Positions 1-9,605 of a stretch of 52,737 nucleotides of DNA are shown here, in pieces. Position 1 is the stretch's first letter. Each line of letters begins with the position of its first letter. Where the stretch lies: assembly GCA_013215655.1 (NCBI GenBank), contig JABSOX010000012.1, forward strand, positions 131,557-184,293, in the 5' to 3' direction. The position numbers and the translations under genes were made by a program. Under the pieces are notes generated by a model. That model saw only the letters and a program-made list of their open reading frames with translations. It searched no databases and was not told where the DNA came from. Origin of the DNA: Colwellia sp. GTDB taxonomy: Bacteria > Pseudomonadota > Gammaproteobacteria > Enterobacterales > Alteromonadaceae.

Positions 1-746
1 CAACCGCTCAAGAGTGTGGTTGGATATGGGATATTGATTTAACCACTCGTCGCGGAGTTGGCTATGTATATTCAGACAAGTACTGTACACATCAACGTGC
101 AGAAGAAGTATTAAGTGAATATATCGGCGAACAAGCTCAAGGGGTAACGGCAAAACGTGTTGGTGTAAATGTGGGTCAACGTGAGAAGTCATTCCATAAA
201 AATTGCTTAGCATTAGGTATGGCAGAGGCCTTTATTGAGCCGTTAGAAGCATCGGCAATTTTTTTAATGGAAGCAGGCGCTAATATGCTTGCCGATTTGT
301 TCCCAAGAGATTGTGACGTCCTCGCCCAAGTTGAAAAAATATTTAATCATTCTTTTAACTATCGATGGTCAAAAACGGTTGAGTTTATCAAAATGCATTA
401 TTATTTATCTGAACGTGATGACAGTGATTTTTGGCGAGATAATCGAAAGCGAGCCACAGTTCCTGAAACCCTTCAGTTAAGCTTGGCACATTGGCAAAAA
501 CACCCAATCAGTAAATATGATTTCCCGCATTCATTTGAACCTTTTTCCATGGAAAGCTATCAATTTGTACTTTACGGTATGAACAATAAAATTGAGTTTA
601 AAAATATTGGTTCGTTTGGCGAGCTACAAAAAGCGAAGAAATTATTTGATGATATTCAAACAACCACTGAGATTGCTTTAAAAGAATTGCCAAATCATCG
701 AGAGTTATTAAATAAGATAAGTGAATATGGTTTAGCAAAAATTTAG
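1..746 (+). CDS. PrnA/tryptophan-halogenase-like flavoprotein, C-terminal part (5' end outside window)
   Basis: The reading frame is open from base 3, so the gene begins left of the window. The first ATG in the window (171) lies inside the protein. The translated part starts with the second half of the flavin-dependent halogenase fold. It has the WxWxI-type motif (here W-I-W-D-I-D), then RRGVGYVYS, then the highly conserved FIEPLEASAIFL segment, and it ends in the family's helical C-terminus (EYGLAKI). It is a close paralogue of the two complete genes at 1601-3160 and 3174-4745, which lie on the opposite strand. The family uses reduced FAD and halide to halogenate an indole or related substrate. 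The substrate of these sugar-locus paralogues is unknown. Confidence 0.9.
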   Translation, partial: TAQECGWIWDIDLTTRRGVGYVYSDKYCTHQRAEEVLSEYIGEQAQGVTAKRVGVNVGQREKSFHKNCLALGMAEAFIEPLEASAIFLMEAGANMLADLFPRDCDVLAQVEKIFNHSFNYRWSKTVEFIKMHYYLSERDDSDFWRDNRKRATVPETLQLSLAHWQKHPISKYDFPHSFEPFSMESYQFVLYGMNNKIEFKNIGSFGELQKAKKLFDDIQTTTEIALKELPNHRELLNKISEYGLAKI

Positions 747-786
747 AATAAAGCGCCCAATAATCATTGGGCCGTTCATCCTGAAC

Positions 787-817
787 ATAAAACCGATAAC
801 AAGGTTATCGGTTTTAT
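787..817. terminator. Bidirectional terminator hairpin
   Basis: A perfect 14-bp inverted repeat (arms 787-800 and 804-817, 3-nt loop, core AAAACCGATAAC) lies between two convergent genes. The arms begin with A-runs and end with T-runs, so it can work as an intrinsic terminator in both directions. Confidence 0.85.
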
Positions 818-839
818 CATACTTTTGATTAATACCTAT

Positions 840-1541
840 TTATTTAACTGACTGTCTATTTGCTAATTGATGAATACGTTGCATTGACATAAGTGAAGCA
901 TAGATAGCCGGTAAGGCACCTGTTTTTCTTAATTCTACAAAGTCATCATCTGACAAGGCATTGAGCTTCTGCTCATCAACTACGTACAATCCAGCTAAGT
1001 TGTATTCTTCTTGGCCTTCAATTTTTAGATTTAAGGTTTGTGGCGCAAGTAATTCTTTATCTAGCAATAACTTAATGAAATGTTTGGTGATCTCAGTTTT
1101 TTCAACATAGTCAACAACACTCTCACCTTTTGCTGCTAACCATTTATTTTGATTTCCACTTTCATCAAAAAGAGCCTCGCCAGTGACTTCATTAACTAAT
1201 GGTGAGTCTTCATCGAAACATAAAATTGCGTTCTCGTTCCCTTTCTCTTGATGGATCACAAACGGATAAAGTTTCAGGGCTTGTGGTACGTAACTAGCTT
1301 GCCAAGACTTTTCATCAAAAAATAAATTTTCTTGTGGTTTAAGGCCAAGTAATACAATGGCATTAAATTGCCCTGTCTCTGCATCCTTAATAAATGCAAT
1401 TGGAAACTCTTGGCTAGCACTAACAAACTCTTGTACAACAACAGGGGCAAAATGTTTATTTTTACTTTGTATATAGTTTAGGTTATTTTTAATTTTAGTT
1501 TTACTATGAGAATTACTGTTAATAGCTTTGATTGATGTCAT
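840..1541 (-). CDS. SapC family protein
   Basis: A 233-residue protein of the SapC family, named after the Campylobacter S-layer-associated protein. Family features include an N-terminal FAPVVVQEFVSASQEFPIAF-type segment, an LGLKPQENLFFDE stretch, and a C-terminal segment near LAGLYVVDEQKLNALSDDDF. There is no signal peptide and the biochemical role is unknown. The ATG at 1541 is chosen because TGGAG lies about 6 bp upstream; a GTG at 1556 would also stay in frame but would read through this ribosome site. It is the last gene of a minus-strand run: TonB receptor, two halogenase-like genes, SapC. Such neighbours are common around sugar TonB receptors in Alteromonadales, so a role in substrate handling at the envelope is an inference. 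Confidence 0.85.
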   Translation of the reverse strand: MTSIKAINSNSHSKTKIKNNLNYIQSKNKHFAPVVVQEFVSASQEFPIAFIKDAETGQFNAIVLLGLKPQENLFFDEKSWQASYVPQALKLYPFVIHQEKGNENAILCFDEDSPLVNEVTGEALFDESGNQNKWLAAKGESVVDYVEKTEITKHFIKLLLDKELLAPQTLNLKIEGQEEYNLAGLYVVDEQKLNALSDDDFVELRKTGALPAIYASLMSMQRIHQLANRQSVK

Positions 1542-1600
1542 TTTTATCTCCATCACTTTTAAATATGTTTAAAATTCGGTTTTAAATTACTAGGTTTTTG

Positions 1601-3160
1601 TTATATCTGTGGTAAACCATATTGAGCAATTTTTTTCAATAATGTTCTATTATCTGGTAATTGTTCTTGTATTTTTGGGGTTAAAGCTTGCACTCTTTCG
1701 TAATGCTGTTTTGCCACTTTATCCATAGAATATGCACTTTGATTAAAAGCTAATTTTTGTTCAAAACCCATACCATAAAGTACATATTGGTAGCTATCTA
1801 AAGGGAAAGGTTCATAAACATTATCAAAGTCATACCCCGTGACTAATTGGTGTTGCCAGCATTCCAATGACTCGAGTAGTGAATCAGGTACTGTACTGAG
1901 CTCTTTATTGTCTTGCCAAAAAGGCTCAGTTCTTTTTGATAAAAAGTAATGCATCTTAATAAATTCTATGGTTTTATCCCATCGAAATTTAAAAGACTTA
2001 TTCACCTTTTTCTCAACCGCTAACATTGCTTGACGATCACGTGGGAATAATTCTGACAGCATGTTCGCAGAAGCTTCAATGAGAAAAATAGCTGAGGCTT
2101 CTAAGGGTTCAACAAAGGCGGCAGACAAACCAACAGCAAAACAGTTTTTATGCCAAAATTTCTCTCGATAACCGACATTCATTTTAATTAAACGCGCATC
2201 AAGTTGCTCAGCTTGTGGGCCGATATAATTACGTAATACTTGTTCGGCTCGTTCATGGGTTGTATGGGCAGAAGAATATACATAACCAGTACCTCTTCGA
2301 TTTGATAAAGCTATATCCCAAGTCCACCCAGCTTCATGTGCGGTAGAAATAGTACAACTTGAAATCATTGATTTTTCTGATTCATACGGTACTTGAATAG
2401 CAAGTGCATGGTCAGAAAGTAAGGTGTCATTGATACTTTTAAAAGGGATGCCTAGAGCTTTGCCAATTAACAGACTTTTAAAACCCGTACAATCGACAAA
2501 GAAGTCACCTGAAATAATACCCACTGTATCGGTATTTATAGAGGCAATGTAGCCATCTTCATCGAGATTAACATCAGTAACATTGGCCGAAATATGCTTT
2601 ACACCGAGATTTTTTGTACCATGCTCACGTAATAAGTCAGTAAACAGTCCCGCATCTAAGTGATAAGCATAGTTTTGCAGCCCCTCAAATTCTTTATTGG
2701 TAATTAACTTCGGCGCCAATCCTCGTTCACAAATCGCTGCTTGCATACTCACCGTATCTGCATAGCTTTTGTTTTCACCAATAATACCTAGCTTCCAATA
2801 CGGTGCTAAATTAAATTCTAAGGGATCATTGATTGAAGTAAATAAATGATAATAGCTTGTATCTATGCCATTTTTTGCTGCCTGTTGCCAATTAACAAAC
2901 TTAGTGGCTTGTTTAAAAGAGGCATTACATTTAATCAGGAATTCGGTTTCGCTAATACCAAGCTTTGCCAATGTTTTTCGCATCGTTGGCCAAGTACCTT
3001 CACCAACACCAATAGTAGGAATATCGGGCGATTCAATTAAGGTTACTTGAATCGCCTGGGCATCAACACTGTTAAATTTTTTAGCTAAATTTGCAGCAGT
3101 TAACCAACCGGCTGTGCCACCGCCAACAACAATAACTTGTTTAACATTCTTATTTTGCAT
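1601..3160 (-). CDS. PrnA/tryptophan-halogenase-like FAD-dependent protein (copy B)
   Basis: A 519-residue flavin-dependent halogenase-family protein of typical length. Residues 11-18 hold the FAD-binding GGGTAGW motif. GVGEGTWP follows at about 51-58. Lys83 in ASFKQATKF matches the catalytic lysine of tryptophan halogenases. WTWDIA at 279-284 corresponds to the WxWxIP motif but lacks the proline. The FVEPLEASAIFL segment is near residue 350. It lies 13 bp downstream of the second paralogue (3174-4745), so the two are probably co-transcribed. A true halogenase acting on an indole group is possible. These sugar-locus homologues have no established substrate, so only the family is certain. Confidence 0.9.
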   Translation of the reverse strand: MQNKNVKQVIVVGGGTAGWLTAANLAKKFNSVDAQAIQVTLIESPDIPTIGVGEGTWPTMRKTLAKLGISETEFLIKCNASFKQATKFVNWQQAAKNGIDTSYYHLFTSINDPLEFNLAPYWKLGIIGENKSYADTVSMQAAICERGLAPKLITNKEFEGLQNYAYHLDAGLFTDLLREHGTKNLGVKHISANVTDVNLDEDGYIASINTDTVGIISGDFFVDCTGFKSLLIGKALGIPFKSINDTLLSDHALAIQVPYESEKSMISSCTISTAHEAGWTWDIALSNRRGTGYVYSSAHTTHERAEQVLRNYIGPQAEQLDARLIKMNVGYREKFWHKNCFAVGLSAAFVEPLEASAIFLIEASANMLSELFPRDRQAMLAVEKKVNKSFKFRWDKTIEFIKMHYFLSKRTEPFWQDNKELSTVPDSLLESLECWQHQLVTGYDFDNVYEPFPLDSYQYVLYGMGFEQKLAFNQSAYSMDKVAKQHYERVQALTPKIQEQLPDNRTLLKKIAQYGLPQI

Positions 3161-3173
3161 AATTTACCGCTAC

Positions 3174-4745
3174 CTATACTCGACTAAAGCCATATTGAAT
3201 GACTTTTTCAATTAATTCTCTTTGTTTTGGTAATTTATTTATCAATACTTCGCTGGCCTTATCAATATTACTAAATAACAACTCAGCTTTAACTTTATCC
3301 GTATATACGGCAGCAAGATTAGCAACATCGGTTTCAAACCCCATACCATAAAGTACATATAAGTAGCTGTCTAGATTAAAGGGCTCCCAAGCATTTTCAA
3401 AGTCATATTTAGTCGGTATTTGACCTTTCCAAAAGTCTAAGCGTTGTTTGAGATTTTCTGGAATACTGGCTGGATCACAGTTATCTATCCAATATTGGCT
3501 ATCTCTGCGCTGAGAAATACAATAATGTAACTTAATAAATTCGACCGTTCGTTGCATGCGCATGGTTAAATGCTGGTTAAACTTCTGCTCCGCATACTTC
3601 ATCTTCGTTTTATCACGCGGAAATTGTGCTGCAACCATATTGGCTGCCGCATCAAATAAAAATATAGCTGACGCTTCCAGTGGCTCGACAAACCCCGCCG
3701 ACATACCAATAGCAACGCTATTTTTATGCCAGAACTTTTTATGATAACCATGATTTAAGTTGATTTTTCGGATCATTAACTCATCATTGTAATTATCGCC
3801 TAAGTAGTCAATTAGCTGCTGTTTAGCTTTTTGCTCCGTGGTATATTTACTACTGTAAACATGACCAACCCCACGACGATTTTGTAGACCTATATCCCAG
3901 ATCCAACCTGCATCTTGAGCTGTTGCTAAAGTGTGGGTATTAATGGCTTGATTTTGATCTTTATAAGGAACTTGTACCGCTAGCGCGGTATCGTTAAAAA
4001 TAACATCACTAATACTGTGCCAAGCAATGTTATAAGTTTCTTTAATGATTAAGCCTTTAGCACCACTACAATCGATAAAAAAGTCTGCATCTATTTTCTT
4101 AATACTGTCATGATCGGTTTCTACATGGGTAATAAATTCATCGTCATCAAGCACAATGTGAGTAACATTAGCACTAACAAAGTTCACTCCTAACTTTTCA
4201 ATACAATGACGTTTTAAAAATTCGGCCAACTTGTTTGCATTTAAATGATAGGCGTATTCTTGTGCAGCACTGTATTCAGGCATGACTATTTGTTTAGGTG
4301 CAAGTCCTTCATCACATATTCTCGCTTGCGAGGCTACGGCTCTATCATAGGGCAGGCGAGTATTTTTATCTTGTTGTAACCAATAAGGTGCAAGATTAAA
4401 ATCATAAGAAGAATGGCTTACGGTACTAAGCGGATGATAATAACTATGGGATTGTTCAGGATCAGGTGTTTTCGCCCAATTAATAAATTCAGCACCTTGT
4501 TTAAAGGTGGCGTCACACTCACGGATAAAATCGGTTTCACTAATACCTATCTTATGTAGAGTCGCCCTTAAATTAGGCCAAGTACCTTCACCGACACCTA
4601 AAATTGGAATATCTGGAGATTCAATCAAGGTGACTTTGACACCGGTTTCCTGCTTACTATTTAAACTTTTTGCTAAGATAGCCGCACTCAACCAGCCTGC
4701 AGTACCACCACCAATAATTAGAATATGATTATTGTCTGCTGCCAT
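3174..4745 (-). CDS. PrnA/tryptophan-halogenase-like FAD-dependent protein (copy A)
   Basis: A 523-residue paralogue of the neighbouring gene. It has the FAD motif IGGGTAGW at 11-18, GVGEGTWP, the putative catalytic Lys82 in ATFKQGAEF, WIWDIG at 281-286 (the proline of WxWxIP again absent), and FVEPLEASAIFL. The start is well supported by AGGAG 8 bp upstream. It follows the TonB receptor gene by about 156 bp, a gap that contains an intrinsic terminator, so it may be expressed partly by read-through. The tandem arrangement with copy B and the partial copy at the left edge indicates local duplication followed by divergence. Confidence 0.9.
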   Translation of the reverse strand: MAADNNHILIIGGGTAGWLSAAILAKSLNSKQETGVKVTLIESPDIPILGVGEGTWPNLRATLHKIGISETDFIRECDATFKQGAEFINWAKTPDPEQSHSYYHPLSTVSHSSYDFNLAPYWLQQDKNTRLPYDRAVASQARICDEGLAPKQIVMPEYSAAQEYAYHLNANKLAEFLKRHCIEKLGVNFVSANVTHIVLDDDEFITHVETDHDSIKKIDADFFIDCSGAKGLIIKETYNIAWHSISDVIFNDTALAVQVPYKDQNQAINTHTLATAQDAGWIWDIGLQNRRGVGHVYSSKYTTEQKAKQQLIDYLGDNYNDELMIRKINLNHGYHKKFWHKNSVAIGMSAGFVEPLEASAIFLFDAAANMVAAQFPRDKTKMKYAEQKFNQHLTMRMQRTVEFIKLHYCISQRRDSQYWIDNCDPASIPENLKQRLDFWKGQIPTKYDFENAWEPFNLDSYLYVLYGMGFETDVANLAAVYTDKVKAELLFSNIDKASEVLINKLPKQRELIEKVIQYGFSRV

Positions 4746-4848
4746 AATAATCTCCTGTTAGAAAGTAAAAATACTTTAACACAAATAAAAAAGGGGCAAA
4801 TGGAAAGTGAATATTTAGGAACCAGCTTAATTAGTAGCCCCTAAATAA

Positions 4849-4877
4849 AAAAAAGGAAAGTTAAACTTTCCTTTTTT
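4849..4877 (-). terminator. Terminator after the TonB receptor gene
   Basis: GGAAAG and CTTTCC pair across a TTAAA loop and are flanked by A6 and T6. The structure ends in a U-run when read on the minus strand, and lies 25 bp past the receptor stop codon. Confidence 0.75.
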
Positions 4878-4901
4878 ATGTTTACTTTAGATTAACTATC
4901 G

Positions 4902-7433
4902 TTATAGACGATAAGAAACTTTAAGATAAACGTTACGACCATTGTCAGCAGCTAAACGCATAGCGTCAAATTCTGAAACGAAACGTTGAGTCGTTGTTTC
5001 TTCCAAAATGTTCGATGCTTCAAGGCTTACATCAATGTTATCTGTTGCATGCCAAGTTACATTTGCATCTAAGAATCCATGTGCATCCCAACCTGTATTG
5101 CCACCAATACCTGTTGATTGAGCAATAAAGTCATCACGGTAAGTATAAGCAATACGCGTAGATACTAGATCAGTTTCATAGTACGCGCTTAAGTTGTAGC
5201 TCATTTTAGACATACCAGGCAACGTTGTTTTCTCAATGGTAATTCCATTATCTTGTAAACCGTAACCTTCAGTATATGTTAAGTTAGCAGACCAACCAAA
5301 CTCACCCATTTGTTGTTGATATTGTACTTCTACGCCTTCAAGCTGACCACCAAGGCCTTGACCTGGTTCAACTAAAATATAGGTTTCACCTAAGTATTGA
5401 GTTTTTGTTTCATTGGCACCAGGAATGATGAATGAGCGGATATCTTTATTAAATAAAGTTGCCGAAACTAGTGATTCTTCATTAAAGTACCACTCTAAAC
5501 CAATATCAAATTGAGTTGCACGGTAAGGGTCAAGTTTAACACTGCCTTTAGAAATACGCTTCGTGGTTGTATTAACACCAGCAGCAGGATTTAAGAATGA
5601 ATAGTTAGGGCGACTAATAACTTTGGCCGCTGACATCCGTAAAATCAAATCAGTGTCTAGATTAATTGCCAAGTTAAAGCTTGGTAACCAATCAGCATAA
5701 TCACTTTTTTCCGTCGCTGGAGTATTTTCTAAGAAGAAATCGGCAGAAGTTTTAGTTTTTACATAACGTAAACCAATGTTACCACGGTAGTCATCACCAC
5801 TGAAGTTACCTTGCACATAAGCAGCAAAAATATCTTCTTTAATGACACCATAACTATTTTTATTTAATGACTCACCCGTTTTTACACTATCCATGTAAGC
5901 ACGGATTTTGTCACCATCAATACGGGCAACATTAAGTGGTGAAGCACCATTTAAACCAATACCTGAATGACCAAAGTTCCCGTCAGCAAAATCTGCTTTG
6001 GTTTTACCATTAGTAAAGCCGTCTTGGAAAGTCCATGCATTAGAATAACTAGTGAATTCATGGTCACGTAATTTAATACCCGTTTTAATGCTAGAAAGAG
6101 GACCAAAGTCAACATCAAAATCAACATCCACTTGGGCAAATGTTTCGTCATCTTCTCGGTAACCCGCAGCATTAACTGACGCATTATTCATAATATATTC
6201 ACTATGATTACTGGCATCAGCATTAATTGGTAATAATAACATGCTGTCATGACCTGACATATCAAATTGAATACTTTGATTAGCGTTGCTTGAGATCCAA
6301 CCAACATTATAGTTACCGCCGTCACCACCAGTAGCATTAGTATTACCAATTTTAGCATTTAATGTGTAGCTATCGCCTGAGTACTCAATTTCAAAAGCGA
6401 TTACACCCGTATCAGTTTCAGCGTTACGGGAGTTAGTATCGTCAAATGCGTTACCGGCATATGTGCCGTTTAAAGCAAAACCATTTACTGGACCAAATTT
6501 AGTTGCACCCGTTACATTGCTATTAAAGCCTGCAGGATCAGTACCGGCAATAATAAGGTAATTTTGGTTAGTATTTGCGGCATTTAAATCAACATTCAAA
6601 TAATGAAGATTCATTGATAATTCATCAGATGGCGCATACTGAATAGTTAAATCTATGGTGTCACGTTTTCTTTCTTGGTTAAATTCAGCAATACCTGCAC
6701 CTGCCCAGCCGTCATCCATATAGTTTTCGGCTTTATGAGCACGACCAACAGTTTCTAGGGTTGAAAAAGACCCCAAGATACCAAAGTTTTCTTGTTCATT
6801 TTTCCAGCTATACATGCCTGTAAAGCCCGTACCAGTGCCTTCAGAAATGCTATTATCTTGCATTTCACCAGAAAGATATAAAGTATTTGAGTCTAGTTCT
6901 AATGGCTTACGTGTGCGCACAGCAACTGTGCCACCGACACCACCTTCATCTAAAGAAGCCATTGGAGATTTATATACATCAACACCAGCAACGAGTTCAG
7001 GAGGAAGTAAGTCCATGTCAAATGAACGACTCGCAGGTTGTTGAGAAAACCAACCAGTAGAAGCCAAATAGTTACCGTTCATCGTCACTAACGTTAATTC
7101 TGGATTAGTACCACGAATTGAAACATTGCCACCTTCACCGGCAAAATTTCTTGCGATAGTAATACCGGGAATTCGTTGTAAAGATTCGGCTATATTTCGA
7201 TCTGGAAACTTACCAATATCTTCTGCTGAAATTGAATCTACCACAGCATCAGCAAAACGCTTGCTATTAAGCGCTGCTTTTAAAGAGCCACGGATACCCG
7301 TAACTTGAATTACTTCTATTTCGTTTTCTGCTTTAGCTTCTTCAGCAGCCATTGCAAATGGTGTAGCACCACCGGCAAGTATCAAAGCGATACTACTCGC
7401 TAAGACGCCTTTTTTAAATTTTTTAGATGACAT
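4902..7433 (-). CDS. TonB-dependent outer-membrane receptor
   Basis: An 843-residue receptor. The chosen ATG (7433) has AAGGGA 6 bp upstream; the in-frame GTG at 7451 lies before that site. Residues 1-29 form a Sec signal peptide ending FAMAA. A TonB-box-like segment (EIEVIQVTG) follows near residue 37. The plug domain includes the conserved DIGKFPDRNIAESLQRIPGI and GGNVSIRGTNPELT segments. The rest is the 22-strand barrel, ending in YLKVSYRL. The subfamily (FPDRNIAESLQRIPG) is the one linked to carbohydrate uptake in marine gammaproteobacteria. Three LacI-type operator copies lie 100-175 bp upstream, so sugar-responsive repression is likely. The substrate is inferred to be a glucose-containing glycan because pgi shares the operator. 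Confidence 0.92.
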   Translation of the reverse strand: MSSKKFKKGVLASSIALILAGGATPFAMAAEEAKAENEIEVIQVTGIRGSLKAALNSKRFADAVVDSISAEDIGKFPDRNIAESLQRIPGITIARNFAGEGGNVSIRGTNPELTLVTMNGNYLASTGWFSQQPASRSFDMDLLPPELVAGVDVYKSPMASLDEGGVGGTVAVRTRKPLELDSNTLYLSGEMQDNSISEGTGTGFTGMYSWKNEQENFGILGSFSTLETVGRAHKAENYMDDGWAGAGIAEFNQERKRDTIDLTIQYAPSDELSMNLHYLNVDLNAANTNQNYLIIAGTDPAGFNSNVTGATKFGPVNGFALNGTYAGNAFDDTNSRNAETDTGVIAFEIEYSGDSYTLNAKIGNTNATGGDGGNYNVGWISSNANQSIQFDMSGHDSMLLLPINADASNHSEYIMNNASVNAAGYREDDETFAQVDVDFDVDFGPLSSIKTGIKLRDHEFTSYSNAWTFQDGFTNGKTKADFADGNFGHSGIGLNGASPLNVARIDGDKIRAYMDSVKTGESLNKNSYGVIKEDIFAAYVQGNFSGDDYRGNIGLRYVKTKTSADFFLENTPATEKSDYADWLPSFNLAINLDTDLILRMSAAKVISRPNYSFLNPAAGVNTTTKRISKGSVKLDPYRATQFDIGLEWYFNEESLVSATLFNKDIRSFIIPGANETKTQYLGETYILVEPGQGLGGQLEGVEVQYQQQMGEFGWSANLTYTEGYGLQDNGITIEKTTLPGMSKMSYNLSAYYETDLVSTRIAYTYRDDFIAQSTGIGGNTGWDAHGFLDANVTWHATDNIDVSLEASNILEETTTQRFVSEFDAMRLAADNGRNVYLKVSYRL

Positions 7434-7507
7434 CGACTTTCCCTTACACACGTTTTTTATAAATATAATTAGTTATCTAGTATAACCCAACTCAAGATAA
7501 GGTTGTA

Positions 7508-7610
7508 TTTTTCAGTTCACAACAACCACCTGAGACAAGTCTGTCTTTTTCAGTTCATGACATTAACTTGAGACAGCGCTGTCTTTTTCAGTTCATGACA
7601 GCGTTGTCAT
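7508..7610. promoter_or_regulatory. Tandem operator array of LacI type, 38-bp period
   Basis: TTTTTCAGTTCA recurs at 7508, 7546 and 7584, exactly 38 bp apart. Each unit carries a GACA-N4-TGTC dyad: GACAAGTCTGTC at 7534-7545, GACAGCGCTGTC at 7572-7583, and ATGACAGCGTTGTCAT at 7595-7610. The second is a perfect palindrome with the central CG typical of LacI-family operators. It matches the site between pgi and lacI. The rest of the 450-bp gap (7611-7849) is AT-rich, and I see nothing else in it. Confidence 0.75.
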
Positions 7611-7849
7611 AGGTCAGCTAAAACCATACACAATAATGTTACTTCTGGCTAGGGCTGAACATAATTTAATCTACAAAAAAAGATAACCATTTATATAATA
7701 AGAGGTTTTAATTAAATTTAACTATAGAAGAGAACCATACTTTTAATGTAATTAGGAAAAAGCAATTCACTTATATTAATTTTTAGTAACTTTTAGTAAA
7801 TAAAAATTACGTCAATTACATTAATAAATTGATTTGTTGATAAAAACAA

Positions 7850-7879
7850 AAAGGGAAGTAATAAATATTACTTCCCTTT
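7850..7879 (-). terminator. Terminator after pgi
   Basis: A 14-bp stem (AAAGGGAAGTAATA and its complement) is followed on the minus strand by T5-G-T5. It lies 25 bp past the pgi stop codon. Confidence 0.85.
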
Positions 7880-7903
7880 ACGGAGACTACTTTTAAAATA
7901 GGA

Positions 7904-9550
7904 CTAATTCTGTTGAGCTTGCTTATAATATTTAATTAAACGCTCTGTAGAGCAATCATGCTCTGTTGATACTTGATCACTTTCTAATTCATCTTGAATG
8001 GTAGCAGCAAGCCCCTTTCCTAGTTCAACGCCCCACTGATCAAATGAACAAATCTGTAAAACAATGCCCTGAACAAATATTTTATGTTCGTACAACGCAA
8101 TTAAGCTGCCTAAGGTTGTAGGATCAATTCTTTTTAATAAGATAGTATTGGTTGGTCGATTGCCTTTGTGTACTTTATGTGGAGCAACTTTATCGATATA
8201 TTCTTGAGTACGACCTTTCGCTTTTAGATCTGCCCTTACTTGTACTTCGTTAACTCCTGTCATCAACGCTTGTGTCTGCGCAAAAAAGTTAGACATCAGC
8301 GTTGCATGATGGCCTTTCACAGGTGTAACACTTTCCACAGAGCCAATAAAGTCAGCGGGCACAACATTATTACTTTGATGGAGGTATTGATAAAAAGCAT
8401 GTTGACCATTGATGCCTAACTCACCCCATATCGACGGTACGGTCGCATAATCAATTTCTACACCATCCCACGAAACCGATTTTCCGTTACTTTCCATTTC
8501 AGCTTGTTGTAAATAGGCTGCAAGCATATGCAAAGTTTGATCGTAAGGTAATATTGCTTGCGACCTTGCGCCTAGAAAAGTAGTATTCCATACACTAAGT
8601 AATGCCATTATTGCCGGCATATTCTCTTCAAGCGGCGCATTTTGAAAATGTTCATCCATTTCATTAGCACCATCAAGTAGCTCTTTAAATTTATCAAAAC
8701 CTAAATCAAGCGCTATCGCTAAACCAATTGCTGACCATAAAGAAAAGCGACCACCAACCCAGTCCCACATACCAAAGATATTATCTTCTTCAATACCAAA
8801 CCCCATTGCATTTTCTTTATTTGCGGTAACCGCAACAAAGTGCTTTGCCACAGCGTTCTCATCAAATGAAGAAGCTGTTAGCCAATTTATTGCCGTACGC
8901 GCATTGGTCATAGTCTCGGTGGTAGTAAATGTTTTTGACGAAACAATAAACAATACTTTTTCAGGATCAAGTGGACGCAGTATTTCAACAATTTGCGCAC
9001 CATCAACATTTGAAACATAGTGCACATTAACGCAGTTATCACTGTAGTGCTTTAACGCTTCGGTAACCATTTGTGGACCGAGGTTTGACCCACCTACACC
9101 AATATTAACGATATCGGCAATACGTTTACCTGAATAACCTAACCATTTACCTTCGCGTACTTTATTAACAAAACCTTCCATTTTTTCTAACTGGACTTGC
9201 ACACTTTGGGTAACGTTTTCACCATCAATAATTAAAGGTTCACTACTTTTACGCCGTAAAGCGGTATGTAATACAGCACGATCTTCAGTTTTATTGATTT
9301 TTTCGCCACTAAACATTTTTTCACGCCATTCGAGTACTTGGCATTCATTTGCCAGTTCAAATAATGTGGTCATAGTTTCACTATCAATAAGGTTTTTTGA
9401 GTAATCTAACAATAACTTAGGTAGCTCTATAGAGAATTTGTCAAAGCGTTCGCTGTCTTGAGCAAACAGATCATTCATATGCTGAGATTTTTTTTGTTGA
9501 GCAAGCTCTGTGAGCTTTTTCCAACTATTTAGTGCTTGACGACTTGACAT
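7904..9550 (-). CDS. pgi: Glucose-6-phosphate isomerase
   Basis: A 548-residue cytoplasmic enzyme that interconverts glucose-6-phosphate and fructose-6-phosphate. It has the typical bacterial PGI length and signatures: IGVGGSNLGP (phosphosugar-binding SIS loop), WVGGRFSLWSAIGL (signature 1) and DQWGVELGKGLA (signature 2). It is transcribed divergently from lacI. The 228-bp gap between them holds a perfect TGACAGCGCTGTCA operator 55 bp upstream of the pgi start. This suggests pgi is partly controlled by sugar supply, which is unusual for this housekeeping enzyme. Confidence 0.97.
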   Translation of the reverse strand: MSSRQALNSWKKLTELAQQKKSQHMNDLFAQDSERFDKFSIELPKLLLDYSKNLIDSETMTTLFELANECQVLEWREKMFSGEKINKTEDRAVLHTALRRKSSEPLIIDGENVTQSVQVQLEKMEGFVNKVREGKWLGYSGKRIADIVNIGVGGSNLGPQMVTEALKHYSDNCVNVHYVSNVDGAQIVEILRPLDPEKVLFIVSSKTFTTTETMTNARTAINWLTASSFDENAVAKHFVAVTANKENAMGFGIEEDNIFGMWDWVGGRFSLWSAIGLAIALDLGFDKFKELLDGANEMDEHFQNAPLEENMPAIMALLSVWNTTFLGARSQAILPYDQTLHMLAAYLQQAEMESNGKSVSWDGVEIDYATVPSIWGELGINGQHAFYQYLHQSNNVVPADFIGSVESVTPVKGHHATLMSNFFAQTQALMTGVNEVQVRADLKAKGRTQEYIDKVAPHKVHKGNRPTNTILLKRIDPTTLGSLIALYEHKIFVQGIVLQICSFDQWGVELGKGLAATIQDELESDQVSTEHDCSTERLIKYYKQAQQN

Positions 9551-9605
9551 AACTATTCCTATAGTGCATTAATTTATATCTTTATGGGCTTACAATATGC
9601 AAAAA

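Noticed and set aside
2846-3050. Plus-strand ORFs inside the halogenase gene
   Set aside because: They are shadows of a well-supported minus-strand gene and have no ribosome sites or protein-like composition.
7508-7610. A short CRISPR-like array (regular 38-bp period)
   Set aside because: Units are contiguous with partly conserved dyads, not repeats separated by unique spacers. The dyads match the operator between pgi and lacI, and no cas genes are present.
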